Shown here piece by piece: positions 33,124 through 44,714 of a stretch of DNA of 64,000 nucleotides; positions within the stretch are counted from its first letter, which is position 1, and the number at the start of each line of letters is the position of its first letter. The notes under the pieces were generated by a model. It saw only the letters and a list, made by a program, of their open reading frames with translations, ran no database searches and was not told the DNA's origin. The translations under genes were made by a program, and so were the position numbers. The DNA is taken from contig NC_058519.1 in assembly GCF_904849725.1 (NCBI RefSeq), positions 575,825,669 to 575,889,668 of the forward strand, read 5' to 3'. The DNA is from Hordeum vulgare subsp. vulgare. Taxonomy: Eukaryota; Streptophyta; Magnoliopsida; Poales; Poaceae.

Positions 33124-33242
33124 GGATGCGATCATTCCAGCACTAAAGCACCGGATCCCATCAGAACTCCGAAGTTAAGCGTGCTTGGGCGAGAGTAGTA
33201 CTAGGATGGGTGACCTCCTGGGAAGTCCTCGTGTTGCATTCC
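33124..33242 (+). rRNA. 5S rRNA: 5S rRNA gene
   Basis: A13T; the base after the gene is C and then G (TTCCGCTTTTT). Unit 301 bp. Confidence 0.95.
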
Positions 33243-33424
33243 GCTTTTTAAATATATTTTTGCGCCACGTGACAAGGATGACGCGGGAACGTGATCTATA
33301 TGACCTCATTTTCTTATTTTTGACGATTACTGTGTGACTTTTCCCACCGCGCTTGACACCCAACGACTAGTAGTAGTAGTAGTAGTAGGGGCAAGCATAA
33401 GGAACAAATAGATAGTTGCATGTT

Positions 33425-33543
33425 GGATGCGATCATACCAGCACTTAAGCACCGGATCCCATCAGAACTCCGAAGTTAAGCGTGCTTGGGCGAGAGTAGT
33501 ACTAGGATGGGTGACCTCCTGGGAAGTCCTCGTGTTGCATTCC
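33425..33543 (+). rRNA. 5S rRNA: 5S rRNA gene
   Basis: A22T; -1 base T. Unit 301 bp; spacer GGGAACGTTATC. Confidence 0.95.
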
Positions 33544-33725
33544 CCTTTTTAAATATATTTTTGCGCCACGTGACAAGGATGACGCGGGAACGTTATCTAT
33601 ATGACCTCATTTTCTTATTTTTGACGATTACTGTGTGACTTTTCCCACCGCGCTTGACACCCAACGACTAGTAGTAGTAGTAGTAGTAGGGGCAAGCATA
33701 AGGAACAAATAGATAGTTGCATGTC

Positions 33726-33844
33726 GGATGCGATCATACCAGCACTAAAGCACCGGATCCCATCAGAACTCCGAAGTTAAGCGTGCTTGGGCGAGAGTAG
33801 TACTAGGATGGGTGACCTCCTGGGAAGTCCTCGTGTTGCATTCC
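33726..33844 (+). rRNA. 5S rRNA: 5S rRNA gene
   Basis: Consensus. Unit 307 bp. Confidence 0.97.
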
Positions 33845-34032
33845 CCTTTTTAAATATATTTTTGCGCCACGTGACAAGGATGACGCGGGACCGTGATCTA
33901 TATGACCTCATTTTCTTATTTTTGACGATTACTGTGTGACTTTTCCCACCGCGCTTGACACCCAACGACTAGTAGTAGTAGTAGTAGTAGTAGTAGGGGC
34001 AAGCATAAGGAACAAATAGATAGTTGCATGTC

Positions 34033-34151
34033 GGATGCGATCATACCAGCACTAAAGCACCGGATCCCATCAGAACTCCGAAGTTAAGCGTGCTTGGGCG
34101 AGAGCAGTACTAGGATGGGTGACCTTCTGGGAAGTCCTCGTGTTGCATTCC
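34033..34151 (+). rRNA. 5S rRNA: 5S rRNA gene
   Basis: T73C and C94T, shared with 37999. Unit 307 bp. Confidence 0.94.
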
Positions 34152-34339
34152 CCTTTTTAAATATATTTTTGCGCCACGTGACAAGGATGACGCGGGAACG
34201 TGATCTATATGACCTGATTTTCTTATTTTTGACGATTACTGTGTGACTTTTCCCACCGCGCTTGACACCCAACGACTAGTAGTAGTAGTAGTAGTAGTAG
34301 TAGGGGCAAGCATAAGGAACAAATAGATAGTTGCATGTC

Positions 34340-34458
34340 GGATGCGATCATACCAGCACTAAAGCACCGGATCCCATCAGAACTCCGAAGTTAAGCATGC
34401 TTGGGCGAGAGTAGTACTAGGATGGGTGACCTCCTGGGAAGTCCTCGTGTTGCATTCC
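34340..34458 (+). rRNA. 5S rRNA: 5S rRNA gene
   Basis: G58A. Unit 306 bp; tract begins TAATAG. Confidence 0.95.
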
Positions 34459-34645
34459 CCTTTTTAAATATATTTTTGCGCCACGTGACAAGGATGACGC
34501 GGGAGCGTGATCTATATGACCTCATTTTCTTATTTTTGACGATTACTGTGTGACTTTTCCCACCGCGCTTGACACCCAACGACTAATAGTAGTAGTAGTA
34601 GTAGTAGTAGGGCAAGCATAAGGAACAAATAGATAGTTGCATGTC

Positions 34646-34764
34646 GGATGCGATCATACCAGCACTAAAGCACCGGATCCCATCAGAACTCCGAAGTTAA
34701 GCGTGCTTGGGCGAGAGTAGTACTAGGATGGGTGACCTCCTGGGAAGTCCTCGTGTTGCATTCC
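34646..34764 (+). rRNA. 5S rRNA: 5S rRNA gene
   Basis: Consensus. Unit 313 bp. Confidence 0.97.
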
Positions 34765-34889
34765 CCTTTTTAAATATATTTTTGCGCCACGTGACAAGGA
34801 TGACGCGGGAGCGTGATCTATATGACCTCATTTTCTTATTTTTGACGATTACTGTGTGACTTTTCCCACCGCGCTTGACACCCAACGAC

Positions 34890-34922
<33 letters not shown>

Positions 34923-34958
34923 GGGCAAGCATAAGGAACAAATAGATAGTTGCATGTC

Positions 34959-35077
34959 GGATGCGATCATACCAGCACTAAAGCACCGGATCCCATCAGA
35001 ACTCCGAAGTTAAGCGTGCTTGGGCGAGAGTAGTACTAGGATGGGTGACCTCCTGGGAAGTCCTCGTGTTGCATTCA
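34959..35077 (+). rRNA. 5S rRNA: 5S rRNA gene
   Basis: C119A at the very 3' end (TTCACC), shared only with 40151. Unit 331 bp; spacer GCTTCACACCC. Confidence 0.95.
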
Positions 35078-35202
35078 CCTTTTTAAATATATTTTTGCGC
35101 CACGTGACAAGGATGACGCGGGAGCGTGATCTATATGACCTCATTTTCTTATTTTTGACGATTACTGTGTGACTTTTCCCACCGCGCTTCACACCCAACG
35201 AC

Positions 35203-35251
<49 letters not shown>

Positions 35252-35289
35252 TGGGGCAAGCATAAGGAACAAATAGATAGTTGCATGTC

Positions 35290-35408
35290 GGATGCGATCA
35301 TAACAGCACTAAAGCACCGGATCCCATCAGAACTACGAAGTTAAGCATGCTTGGGCGAGAGTAGTACTAGGATGGGTGACCTCCTGGGAAGTCCTCGTGT
35401 TGCATTCC
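35290..35408 (+). rRNA. 5S rRNA: 5S rRNA gene
   Basis: C14A, C46A and G58A, identical to 40482. Unit 316 bp. Confidence 0.94.
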
Positions 35409-35605
35409 CCTTTTTAAATATATTTTTGCGCCACGTGACAAGGATGACGCGGGAGCGTGATCTATATGACCTCATTTTCTTATTTTTGACGATTACTGTG
35501 TGACTTTTCCCACCGCGCTTGACACCCAACGACTAGTAGTAGTAGCAGCAGTAGTAGTAGTAGTAGTAGGGGCAAGCATAAGGAACAAATAGATAGTTGC
35601 ATGTC

Positions 35606-35724
35606 GGATGCGATCATACCAACACTAAAGCATCGGATCCCATCAGAACTTCGAAGTTAAGCGTGCTTGGGCGAGAGTAGTACTAGGATGGGTGACCTCC
35701 TGGGAAGTCCTCGTGTTGCATTCC
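35606..35724 (+). rRNA. 5S rRNA: 5S rRNA gene
   Basis: G17A, C28T and C46T. Unit 292 bp. Confidence 0.94.
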
Positions 35725-35897
35725 CCTTTTTAAATATATTTTTGCGCCACGTGACAAGGATGACGCGGGAGCGTGATCTATATGACCTTATTTTCTTATT
35801 TTTGACGATTACTGTGTGACTTTTCCCACCGCGCTTGACACCCAACGACTAGTAGTAGTAGGGGCAAGCATAAGGAACAAATAGATAGTTGCATGTC

Positions 35898-36016
35898 GGA
35901 TGCGATCATACCAGCACTAAAGCACCGGATCCCATCAGAACTCCGAAGTTAAGCGTGCTTGGGCGAGAGTAGTACTAGGATGGGTCACCTCCTAGGAAGT
36001 CCTCGTGTTGCATTCC
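35898..36016 (+). rRNA. 5S rRNA: 5S rRNA gene, box C variant
   Basis: G89C and G97A. Unit 315 bp. Confidence 0.93.
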
Positions 36017-36141
36017 CCTTTTTAAATATATTTTTGCGCCACGTGACAAGGATGACGCGGGACCGTGATCTATATGACCTAATTTTCTTATTTTTGACGA
36101 TTACTGTGTGACTTTTCCCACCGCGCTTGACACCCAACGAC

Positions 36142-36177
<36 letters not shown>

Positions 36178-36212
36178 GGCAAGCATAAGGAACAAATAGA
36201 TAGTTGCATGTC

Positions 36213-36330
36213 GGATGCGATCATACCAGCACTAAAGCACCGGATCCCATCAGAACTCCGAAGTTAAGCGTGCTTGGGCGAAAGTAGTACTAGGATGGGT
36301 GACCTCCTGGAAGTCCTCGTGTTGCATTCC
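36213..36330 (+). rRNA. 5S rRNA: 5S rRNA gene, 1-nt deletion
   Basis: G70A and one G lost at 97-99, as in 41411. The first T run is interrupted (CCTCTTT). Unit 291 bp. Confidence 0.9.
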
Positions 36331-36503
36331 CCTCTTTAAATATATTTTTGCGCCACGTGACAAGGATGACGCGGGAGCGTGATCTATATGACCTCATTTT
36401 CTTATTTTTGACGATTACTGTGTGACTTTTCCCACCGCGCTTGACACCCAACGACTAGTAGTAGTAGGGGCAAGCATAAGGAACAAATAGATAGTTGCAT
36501 GTC

Positions 36504-36622
36504 GGATGCGATCATACCAGCACTAAAGCACCGGATCCCATCAGAACTCCGAAGTTAAGCGTGCTTGGGCGAGAGTAGTACTAGGATGGGTGACCTCCTG
36601 GGAAGTCCTCGTGTTGCATTCC
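36504..36622 (+). rRNA. 5S rRNA: 5S rRNA gene
   Basis: Consensus. Unit 292 bp; TAGTACTAGTAG tract. Confidence 0.97.
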
Positions 36623-36795
36623 CCTTTTTAAATATATTTTTGCGCCACGTGACAAGGATGACGCGGGAGCGTGATCTATATGACCTCATTTTCTTATTTT
36701 TGACGATTACTGTGTGACTTTTCCCACAGCGCTTGACACCCAACGACTAGTACTAGTAGGGGCAAGCATAAGGAACAAATAGATAGTTGCATGTC

Positions 36796-36914
36796 GGATG
36801 CGATCATACCAGCACTAAAGCACCGGATCCCATCAGAACTCCGAAGTTAAGCGTGCTTGGGCGAGAGTAGTACTAGGATGGGTCACCTCCTGGGAAGTCC
36901 TCGTGTTGCATTCC
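36796..36914 (+). rRNA. 5S rRNA: 5S rRNA gene, box C variant
   Basis: G89C. Unit 303 bp. Confidence 0.94.
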
Positions 36915-37098
36915 CCTTTTTAAATATATTTTTGCGCCACGTGACCAGGATGACGCGGGACCGTGATCTATATGACCTCATTTTCTTATTTTTGACGATT
37001 ACTGTGTGACTTTTCCCACCGCGCTTGACACCCAACGACTAGTAGTAGTAGTAGTAGTAGTAGGGCAAGCATAAGGAACAAATAGATAGTTGCATGTC

Positions 37099-37217
37099 GG
37101 ATGCGATCATACCAGCACTTAAGCACCGGATCCCATCGGAACTCCGAAGTTAAGCGTGCTTGGGCGAGAGTAGTACTAGGATGGGTGACCTCCTGGGAAG
37201 TCCTCGTGTTGCATTCC
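37099..37217 (+). rRNA. 5S rRNA: 5S rRNA gene
   Basis: A22T and A40G. Unit 301 bp. Confidence 0.95.
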
Positions 37218-37399
37218 CCTTTTTAAATATATTTTTGCGCCACGTGACAAGGATGACGCGGGAACGTGATCTATATGACCTCATTTTCTTATTTTTGACG
37301 ATTACTGTGTGACTTTTCCCACCGCGCTTGACACCCAACGACTAGTAGTAGTAGTAGTAGTAGGGGCAAGCATAAGGAACAAATAGATAGTTGCATGTC

Positions 37400-37518
37400 G
37401 GATGCGATCATACCAGCACTAAAGTACCGGATCCCATCAGAACTCCGAAGTTAAGCGTGCTTGGGCGAGAGTAGTACTAGGATGGGTGACCTCCTGGGAA
37501 GTCCTCGTGTTGCATTCC
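37400..37518 (+). rRNA. 5S rRNA: 5S rRNA gene
   Basis: C26T. Unit 301 bp. Confidence 0.95.
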
Positions 37519-37700
37519 CCTTTTTAAATATATTTTTGCGCCACGTGATAAGGATGACGCGGGACCGTGATCTATATGACCTCATTTTCTTATTTTTGAC
37601 GATTACTGTGTGACTTTTCCCACCGCGCTTGACACCCAACGACTAGTAGTAGTAGTAGTAGTAGGGGCAAGCATAAGGAACAAATAGATAGTTGCATGTC

Positions 37701-37819
37701 GGATGCGATCATACCAGCACTAAAGCACCGGATCCCATCAGAACTCCGAAGTTAAGCGTGCTTAGGCGAGAGTAGTACTAGGATGGGTGACCTCCTGGGA
37801 AGTCCTCGTGTTGCATTCC
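37701..37819 (+). rRNA. 5S rRNA: 5S rRNA gene
   Basis: G64A. Unit 298 bp; GGGAACG spacer. Confidence 0.95.
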
Positions 37820-37998
37820 CCTTTTTAAATATATTTTTGCGCCACGTGACAAGGATGACGCGGGAACGTGATCTATATGACCTCATTTTCTTATTTTTGA
37901 CGATTACTGTGTGACTTTTCCCACCGCGCTTGACACCCAACGACTAGTAGTAGTAGTAGTAGGGGCAAGCATAAGGAACAAATAGATAGTTGCATGTC

Positions 37999-38117
37999 GG
38001 ATGCGATCATACCAGCACTAAAGCACCGGATCCCATAAGAACTCCGAAGTTAAGCGTGCTTGGGCGAGAGCAGTACTAGGATGGGTGACCTTCTGGGAAG
38101 TCCTCGTGTTGCATTCC
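37999..38117 (+). rRNA. 5S rRNA: 5S rRNA gene
   Basis: C39A, T73C and C94T. Unit 325 bp; spacer GACCTGATTTT. Confidence 0.93.
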
Positions 38118-38242
38118 CCTTTTTAAATATATTTTTGCGCCACGTGACAAGGATGACGCGGGAACGTGATCTATATGACCTGATTTTCTTATTTTTGACG
38201 ATTACTGTGTGACTTTTCCCACCGCGCTTGACACCCAACGAC

Positions 38243-38287
<45 letters not shown>

Positions 38288-38323
38288 GGGCAAGCATAAG
38301 GAACAAATAGATAGTTGCATGTC

Positions 38324-38442
38324 GGATGCGATCATACCAGCACTAAAGCACCGGATCCCATCAGAACTCCGAAGTTAAGCGTGCTTGGGCGAGAGTAGTA
38401 CTAGGATGGGTGACCTCCTGGGAAGTCCTCGTGTTGCATTCC
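38324..38442 (+). rRNA. 5S rRNA: 5S rRNA gene
   Basis: Consensus gene. Unit 306 bp; spacer TTGACGCTTAGTG. Confidence 0.97.
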
Positions 38443-38629
38443 CCTTTTTAAATATATTTTTGCGCCACGTGACAAGGATGACGCGGGAGCGTGATCTATA
38501 TGACCTCATTTTCTTATTTTTGACGCTTAGTGTGTGACTTTTCCCACCGCGCTTGACACCCAACGACTAATAGTAGTAGTAGTAGTAGTAGTAGGGCAAG
38601 CATAAGGAACAAATAGATAATTGCATGTC

Positions 38630-38748
38630 GGATGCGATCATACCAGCACTAAAGCACCGGATCCCATCAGAACTCCGAAGTTAAGCGTGCTTGGGCGAGA
38701 GTAGTACTAGGATGGGTGACCTCCTGGGAAGTCCTCGTGTTGCATTCC
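38630..38748 (+). rRNA. 5S rRNA: 5S rRNA gene
   Basis: Consensus gene; flank GATAATTGC. Unit 298 bp. Confidence 0.97.
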
Positions 38749-38927
38749 CCTTTTTAAATATATTTTTGCGCCACGTGACAAGGATGACGCGGGACCGTGA
38801 TCTATATGACCTCATTTTCTTATTTTTGACGATTACTGTGTGACTTTTCCCACCGCGCTTGACACCCAACGACTAGTAGTAGTAGTAGTAGGGGCAAGCA
38901 TAAGGAACAAATAGATAGTTGCATGTC

Positions 38928-39046
38928 GGATGCGATCATACCAGCACGAAAGCACCGGATCCCATCAGAACTCCGAAGTTAAGCGTGCTTGGGCGAGAGT
39001 AGTACTAGGATGGGTGACCTCCTGGGAAGTCCTCGTGTTGCATTCC
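38928..39046 (+). rRNA. 5S rRNA: 5S rRNA gene
   Basis: T21G. Unit 301 bp. Confidence 0.95.
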
Positions 39047-39228
39047 CCTTTTTAAATATATTTTTGCGCCACGTGACAAGGATGACGCGGGAACGTGATC
39101 TATATGACCTCATTTTCTTATTTTTGACGATTACTGTGTGACTTTTCCCACCGCGCTTGACACCCAACGACTAGTAGTAGTAGTAGTAGTAGGGGCAAGC
39201 ATAAGGAACAAATAGATAGTTGCATGTC

Positions 39229-39347
39229 GGATGCGATCATACCAGCACTAAAGCACCGGATCCCATCAGAACTCCGAAGTTAAGCGTGCTTGGGCGAGAG
39301 TAGTACTAGGATGGGTGACCTCCTGGGAAGTCCTCGTGTTGCATTCC
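39229..39347 (+). rRNA. 5S rRNA: 5S rRNA gene
   Basis: Consensus gene. Unit 313 bp; spacer ACTGTGCGAC shared only with 45955. Confidence 0.97.
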
Positions 39348-39472
39348 CCTTTTTAAATATATTTTTGCGCCACGTGACAAGGATGACGCGGGAACGTGAT
39401 CTATATGACCTGATTTTCTTATTTTTGACGATTACTGTGCGACTTTTCCCACCGCGCTTGACACCCAACGAC

Positions 39473-39505
<33 letters not shown>

Positions 39506-39541
39506 GGGCAAGCATAAGGAACAAATAGATAGTTGCATGTC

Positions 39542-39660
39542 GGATGCGATCATACCAGCACTAAAGCATCGGATCCCATCAGAACTCCGAAGTTAAGCTT
39601 GCTTGGGCGAGAGTAGTACTAGGATGGGTGACCTCCTGGGAAGTCCTCGTGTTGCATTCC
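39542..39660 (+). rRNA. 5S rRNA: 5S rRNA gene
   Basis: C28T and G58T. First T run shortened to four. Unit 302 bp. Confidence 0.94.
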
Positions 39661-39843
39661 CCTTTTAAATATATTTTTGCGCCACGTGACAAGGATGACG
39701 CGGGACCGTGATCTATATGACCTCATTTTCTTATTTTTGACGATTACTGTGTGACTTTTCCCACCGCGCTTGACACCCAACGACTAATAGTAGTAGTAGT
39801 AGTAGTAGGGCAAGCATAGGGAACAAATAGATAGTTGCATGTC

Positions 39844-39962
39844 GGATGCGATCATACCAGCACTAAAGCATCGGATCCCATCAGAACTCCGAAGTTAAGC
39901 GTGCTTTGGCGAGAGTAGTACTAGGATGGGTGACCTCCTGGGAAGTCCTCGTGTTGCATTCC
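39844..39962 (+). rRNA. 5S rRNA: 5S rRNA gene
   Basis: C28T and G64T; flank GCATAGGG. Unit 307 bp. Confidence 0.94.
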
Positions 39963-40150
39963 CCTTTTTAAATATATTTTTGCGCCACGTGACAAGGATG
40001 ACGCGGGAGCGTGATCTATATGACCTCATTTTCTTATTTTTGACGATTACTGTGTGACTTTTCCCACCGCGCTTGACACCCAACGACTAGTAGTAGTAGT
40101 AGTAGTAGTAGTAGGGGCAAGCATAAGGAACAAATAGATAGTTGCATGTC

Positions 40151-40269
40151 GGATGCGATCATACCAGCACTAAAGCACCGGATCCCATCAGAACTCCGAA
40201 GTTAAGCGTGCTTGGGCGAGAGTAGTACTAGGATGGGTGACCTCCTGGGAAGTCCTCGTGTTGCATTCA
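40151..40269 (+). rRNA. 5S rRNA: 5S rRNA gene
   Basis: C119A. Unit 331 bp; partner of 34959. Confidence 0.95.
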
Positions 40270-40394
40270 CCTTTTTAAATATATTTTTGCGCCACGTGAC
40301 AAGGATGACGCGGGAGCGTGATCTATATGACCTCATTTTCTTATTTTTGACGATTACTGTGTGACTTTTCCCACCGCGCTTAACACCCAACGAC

Positions 40395-40443
<49 letters not shown>

Positions 40444-40481
40444 TGGGGCAAGCATAAGGAACAAATAGATAGTTGCATGTC

Positions 40482-40600
40482 GGATGCGATCATAACAGCA
40501 CTAAAGCACCGGATCCCATCAGAACTACGAAGTTAAGCATGCTTGGGCGAGAGTAGTACTAGGATGGGTGACCTCCTGGGAAGTCCTCGTGTTGCATTCC
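40482..40600 (+). rRNA. 5S rRNA: 5S rRNA gene
   Basis: C14A, C46A and G58A. Unit 316 bp. Confidence 0.94.
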
Positions 40601-40797
40601 CCTTTTTAAATATATTTTTGCGCCACGTGACAAGGATGACGCGGGAGCGTGATCTATATGACCTCATTTTCTTATTTTTGACGATTACTGTGTGACTTTT
40701 CCCACCGCGCTTGACACCCAACGACTAGTAGTAGTAGCAGCAGTAGTAGTAGTAGTAGTAGGGGCAAGCATAAGGAACAAATAGATAGTTGCATGTC

Positions 40798-40916
40798 GGA
40801 TGCGATCATACCAGCACTAAAGCACCGGATCCCATCAGAACTTCGAAGTTAAGCGTGCTTGGGCGAGAGTAGTACTAGGATGGGTGACCTCCTGGGAAGT
40901 CCTCGTGTTGCATTCC
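40798..40916 (+). rRNA. 5S rRNA: 5S rRNA gene
   Basis: C46T. Unit 292 bp. Confidence 0.96.
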
Positions 40917-41089
40917 CCTTTTTAAATATATTTTTGCGCCACGTGACAAGGATGACGCGGGAGCGTGATCTATATGACCTCATTTTCTTATTTTTGACGA
41001 TTACTGTGTGACTTTTCCCACCGCGCTTGACACCCAACGACTAGTAGTAGTAGGGGCAAGCATAAGGAACAAATAGATAGTTGCATGTC

Positions 41090-41208
41090 GGATGGGATCA
41101 TACCAGCACTAAAGCACCGGATCCCATCAGAACTCCGAAGTTAAGCGTGCTTGGGCGAGAGTAGTACTAGGATGGGTCACCTCCTAGGAAGTCCTCGTGT
41201 TGCATTCC
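41090..41208 (+). rRNA. 5S rRNA: 5S rRNA gene, box C variant
   Basis: C6G (terminal stem), G89C and G97A. Unit 321 bp. Confidence 0.92.
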
Positions 41209-41333
41209 CCTTTTTAAATATATTTTTGCGCCACGTGACAAGGATGACGCGGGACCGTGATCTATATGACCTCATTTTCTTATTTTTGACGATTACTGTG
41301 TGACTTTTCCCACCGCGCTTGACACCCAACGAC

Positions 41334-41375
<42 letters not shown>

Positions 41376-41410
41376 GGCAAGCATAAGGAACAAATAGATA
41401 GTTGCATGTC

Positions 41411-41528
41411 GGATGCGATCATACCAGCACTAAAGCACCGGATCCCATCAGAACTCCGAAGTTAAGCGTGCTTGGGCGAAAGTAGTACTAGGATGGGTGA
41501 CCTCCTGGAAGTCCTCGTGTTGCATTCC
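41411..41528 (+). rRNA. 5S rRNA: 5S rRNA gene, 1-nt deletion
   Basis: G70A and one G lost at 97-99. Unit 291 bp. Confidence 0.9.
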
Positions 41529-41701
41529 CCTTTTTAAATATATTTTTGCGCCACGTGACAAGGATGACGCGGGAGCGTGATCTATATGACCTCATTTTCT
41601 TATTTTTGACGATTACTGTGTGACTTTTCCCACCGCGCTTGACACCCAACGACTAGTAGTAGTAGGGGCAAGCATAAGGAACAAATAGATAGTTGCATGT
41701 C

Positions 41702-41820
41702 GGATGCGATCATACCAGCACTAAAGCACCGGATCCCATCAGAACTCCGAAGTTAAGCGTGCTTGGGCGAGAGTAGTACTAGGATGGGTGACCTCCTGGG
41801 AAGTCCTCGTGTTGCATTCC
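41702..41820 (+). rRNA. 5S rRNA: 5S rRNA gene
   Basis: Consensus. Unit 292 bp; TAGTACTAGTAG tract; first unit of the 1.82-kb tandem duplication. Confidence 0.97.
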
Positions 41821-41993
41821 CCTTTTTAAATATATTTTTGCGCCACGTGACAAGGATGACGCGGGAGCGTGATCTATATGACCTCATTTTCTTATTTTTG
41901 ACGATTACTGTGTGACTTTTCCCACCGCGCTTGACACCCAACGACTAGTACTAGTAGGGGCAAGCATAAGGTACAAATAGATAGTTGCATGTC

Positions 41994-42112
41994 GGATGCG
42001 ATCATACCAGCACTAAAGCACCGGATCCCATCAGAACTCCGAAGTTAAGCGTGCTTGGGCGAGAGTAGTACTAGGATGGGTCACCTCCTGGGAAGTCCTC
42101 GTGTTGCATTCC
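41994..42112 (+). rRNA. 5S rRNA: 5S rRNA gene, box C variant
   Basis: G89C; flank GGTACAAATAG. Unit 304 bp; spacer TTTTCTAAATTTTTG. Confidence 0.94.
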
Positions 42113-42297
42113 CCTTTTTAAATATATTTTTGCGCCACGTGACAAGGATGACGCGGGACCGTGATCTATATGACCTCATTTTCTAAATTTTTGACGATTA
42201 CTGTGTGACTTTTCCCACCGCGCTTGACACCCAACGACTAGTAGTAGTAGTAGTAGTAGTAGGGCAAGCATAAGGAACAAATAGATAATTGCATGTC

Positions 42298-42416
42298 GGA
42301 TGCGATCATACCAGCACTAAAGCACCGGATCCCATCAAAACTCCGAAGTTTAGCGTGCTTGGGCGAGAGTAGTACTAGGATGGGTGACCTCCTGGGAAGT
42401 CCTCGTGTTGCATTCC
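42298..42416 (+). rRNA. 5S rRNA: 5S rRNA gene, box A variant
   Basis: G41A and A54T (GTTTAGCG), as in 44120; flank GATAATTGC. Unit 292 bp. Confidence 0.93.
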
Positions 42417-42589
42417 CCTTTTTAAATATATTTTTGCGCCACGTGACAAGGATGACGCGGGAGCGTGATCTATATGACCTCATTTTCTTATTTTTGACGA
42501 TTACTGTGTGACTTTTCCCACCGCGCTTGACACCCAACGACTAGTAGTAGTAGGGGCAAGCATAAGGAACAAATAGATAGTTGCATGTC

Positions 42590-42708
42590 GGATGCGATCA
42601 TACCAGCACTAAAGCACCGGATCCCATCAGAACTCCGAAGTTAAGCGTGCTTGGGCGAGAGTAGTACTAGGATGGGTCACCTCCTGGGAAGTCCTCGTGT
42701 TGCATTCC
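42590..42708 (+). rRNA. 5S rRNA: 5S rRNA gene, box C variant
   Basis: G89C. Unit 303 bp; spacer junction CCCAATGACACGTAG, shared with 44412. Confidence 0.94.
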
Positions 42709-42892
42709 CCTTTTTAAATATATTTTTGCGCCACGTGACAAGGATGACGCGGGACCGTGATCTATATGACCTCATTTTCTTATTTTTGACGATTACTGTG
42801 TGACTTTTCCCACCGCGCTTGACACCCAATGACACGTAGTAGTAGTAGTAGTAGTAGGGCAAGCATAAGGAACAAATAGATAGTTGCATGTC

Positions 42893-43011
42893 GGATGCGA
42901 TCATACCAGCACTAAAGCACCGGATCCCATCAGAACTCCGAAGTTAAGCATGCTTGGGCGAGAGTAGTACTAGGATGGGTGACCTCCTGGGAAGTCCTCG
43001 TGTTGCATTCC
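42893..43011 (+). rRNA. 5S rRNA: 5S rRNA gene
   Basis: G58A. Unit 319 bp. Confidence 0.95.
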
Positions 43012-43136
43012 CCTTTTTAAATATATTTTTGCGCCACGTGACAAGGATGACGCGGGAGCGTGATCTATATGACCTCATTTTCTTATTTTTGACGATTACT
43101 GTGTGACTTTTCCCACCGCGCTTGACACCCAACGAC

Positions 43137-43175
<39 letters not shown>

Positions 43176-43211
43176 GGGCAAGCATAAGGAACAAATAGAT
43201 AGTTGCATGTC

Positions 43212-43330
43212 GGATGCGATCATACCAGCACTAAAGCACCGGATCCCATCAGAACTCCGAAGTTAAGCGTGCTTGGGCGAGAGTAGTACTAGGATGGGTG
43301 ACCTCCTGGGAAGTCCTCGTGTTGCATTCC
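43212..43330 (+). rRNA. 5S rRNA: 5S rRNA gene
   Basis: Consensus gene. Unit 313 bp; spacer GATGAGGCGGG. Confidence 0.97.
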
Positions 43331-43455
43331 CCTTTTTAAATATATTTTTGCGCCACGTGACAAGGATGAGGCGGGAGCGTGATCTATATGACCTCATTTT
43401 CTTATTTTTGACGATTACTGTGTGACTTTTCCCACCGCGCTTGACACCCAACGAC

Positions 43456-43488
<33 letters not shown>

Positions 43489-43524
43489 GGGCAAGCATAA
43501 GGAACAAATAGATAGTTGCATGTC

Positions 43525-43643
43525 GGATGCGATCATACCAGCACTAAAGCACCGGATCCCATCAGAACTCCGAAGTTAAGCGTGCTTGGGCGAGAGTAGT
43601 ACTAGGATGGGTGACCTCCTGGGAAGTCCTCGTGTTGCATTCC
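43525..43643 (+). rRNA. 5S rRNA: 5S rRNA gene
   Basis: Consensus. Unit 292 bp; TAGTACTAGTAG tract; partner of 41702. Confidence 0.97.
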
Positions 43644-43816
43644 CCTTTTTAAATATATTTTTGCGCCACGTGACAAGGATGACGCGGGAGCGTGATCTAT
43701 ATGACCTCATTTTCTTATTTTTGACGATTACTGTGTGACTTTTCCCACCGCGCTTGACACCCAACGACTAGTACTAGTAGGGGCAAGCATAAGGAACAAA
43801 TAGATAGTTGCATGTC

Positions 43817-43935
43817 GGATGCGATCATACCAGCACTAAAGCACCGGATCCCATCAGAACTCCGAAGTTAAGCGTGCTTGGGCGAGAGTAGTACTAGGAT
43901 GGGTCACCTCCTGGGAAGTCCTCGTGTTGCATTCC
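43817..43935 (+). rRNA. 5S rRNA: 5S rRNA gene, box C variant
   Basis: G89C. Unit 303 bp. Confidence 0.94.
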
Positions 43936-44119
43936 CCTTTTTAAATATATTTTTGCGCCACGTGACAAGGATGACGCGGGACCGTGATCTATATGACCTC
44001 ATTTTCTTATTTTTGACGATTACTGTGTGACTTTTCCCACCGCGCTTGACACCCAACGACTAGTAGTAGTAGTAGTAGTAGTAGGGCAAGCATAAGGAAC
44101 AAATAGATAATTGCATGTC

Positions 44120-44238
44120 GGATGCGATCATACCAGCACTAAAGCACCGGATCCCATCAAAACTCCGAAGTTTAGCGTGCTTGGGCGAGAGTAGTACTAG
44201 GATGGGTGACCTCCTGGGAAGTCCTCGTGTTGCATTCC
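44120..44238 (+). rRNA. 5S rRNA: 5S rRNA gene, box A variant
   Basis: G41A and A54T; flank GATAATTGC. Unit 292 bp. Confidence 0.93.
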
Positions 44239-44411
44239 CCTTTTTAAATATATTTTTGCGCCACGTGACAAGGATGACGCGGGAGCGTGATCTATATGAC
44301 CTCATTTTCTTATTTTTGACGATTACTGTGTGACTTTTCCCACCGCGCTTGACACCCAACGACTAGTAGTAGTAGGGGCAAGCATAAGGAACAAATAGAT
44401 AGTTGCATGTC

Positions 44412-44530
44412 GGATGCGATCATACCAGCACTAAAGCACCGGATCCCATCAGAACTCCGAAGTTAAGCGTGCTTGGGCGAGAGTAGTACTAGGATGGGTC
44501 ACCTCCTGGGAAGTCCTCGTGTTGCATTCC
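44412..44530 (+). rRNA. 5S rRNA: 5S rRNA gene, box C variant
   Basis: G89C. Unit 303 bp; CCCAATGACACGTAG junction. Confidence 0.94.
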
Positions 44531-44714
44531 CCTTTTTAAATATATTTTTGCGCCACGTGACAAGGATGACGCGGGACCGTGATCTATATGACCTCATTTT
44601 CTTATTTTTGACGATTACTGTGTGACTTTTCCCACCGCGCTTGACACCCAATGACACGTAGTAGTAGTAGTAGTAGTAGGGCAAGCATAAGGAACAAATA
44701 GATAGTTGCATGTC

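Larger units (their letters stand above)
34959..37098 (+). repeat. Seven-unit block, copy 1 (partner 40151-42297)
   Basis: Shared private markers in order: C119A; C14A+C46A+G58A; C46T; G89C+G97A; G70A+delG; consensus with TAGTACTAG tract; G89C. Offset 5192-5199 bp. Confidence 0.9.
40151..42297 (+). repeat. Seven-unit block, copy 2 (partner 34959-37098)
   Basis: Unit lengths 331/316/292/321/291/292/304 against 331/316/292/315/291/292/303 in copy 1. Confidence 0.9.
41702..43524 (+). repeat. Six-unit tandem duplication (1.82 kb), copy 1
   Basis: Unit lengths 292/304/292/303/319/313. It overlaps the end of the 40151 block. Confidence 0.9.
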
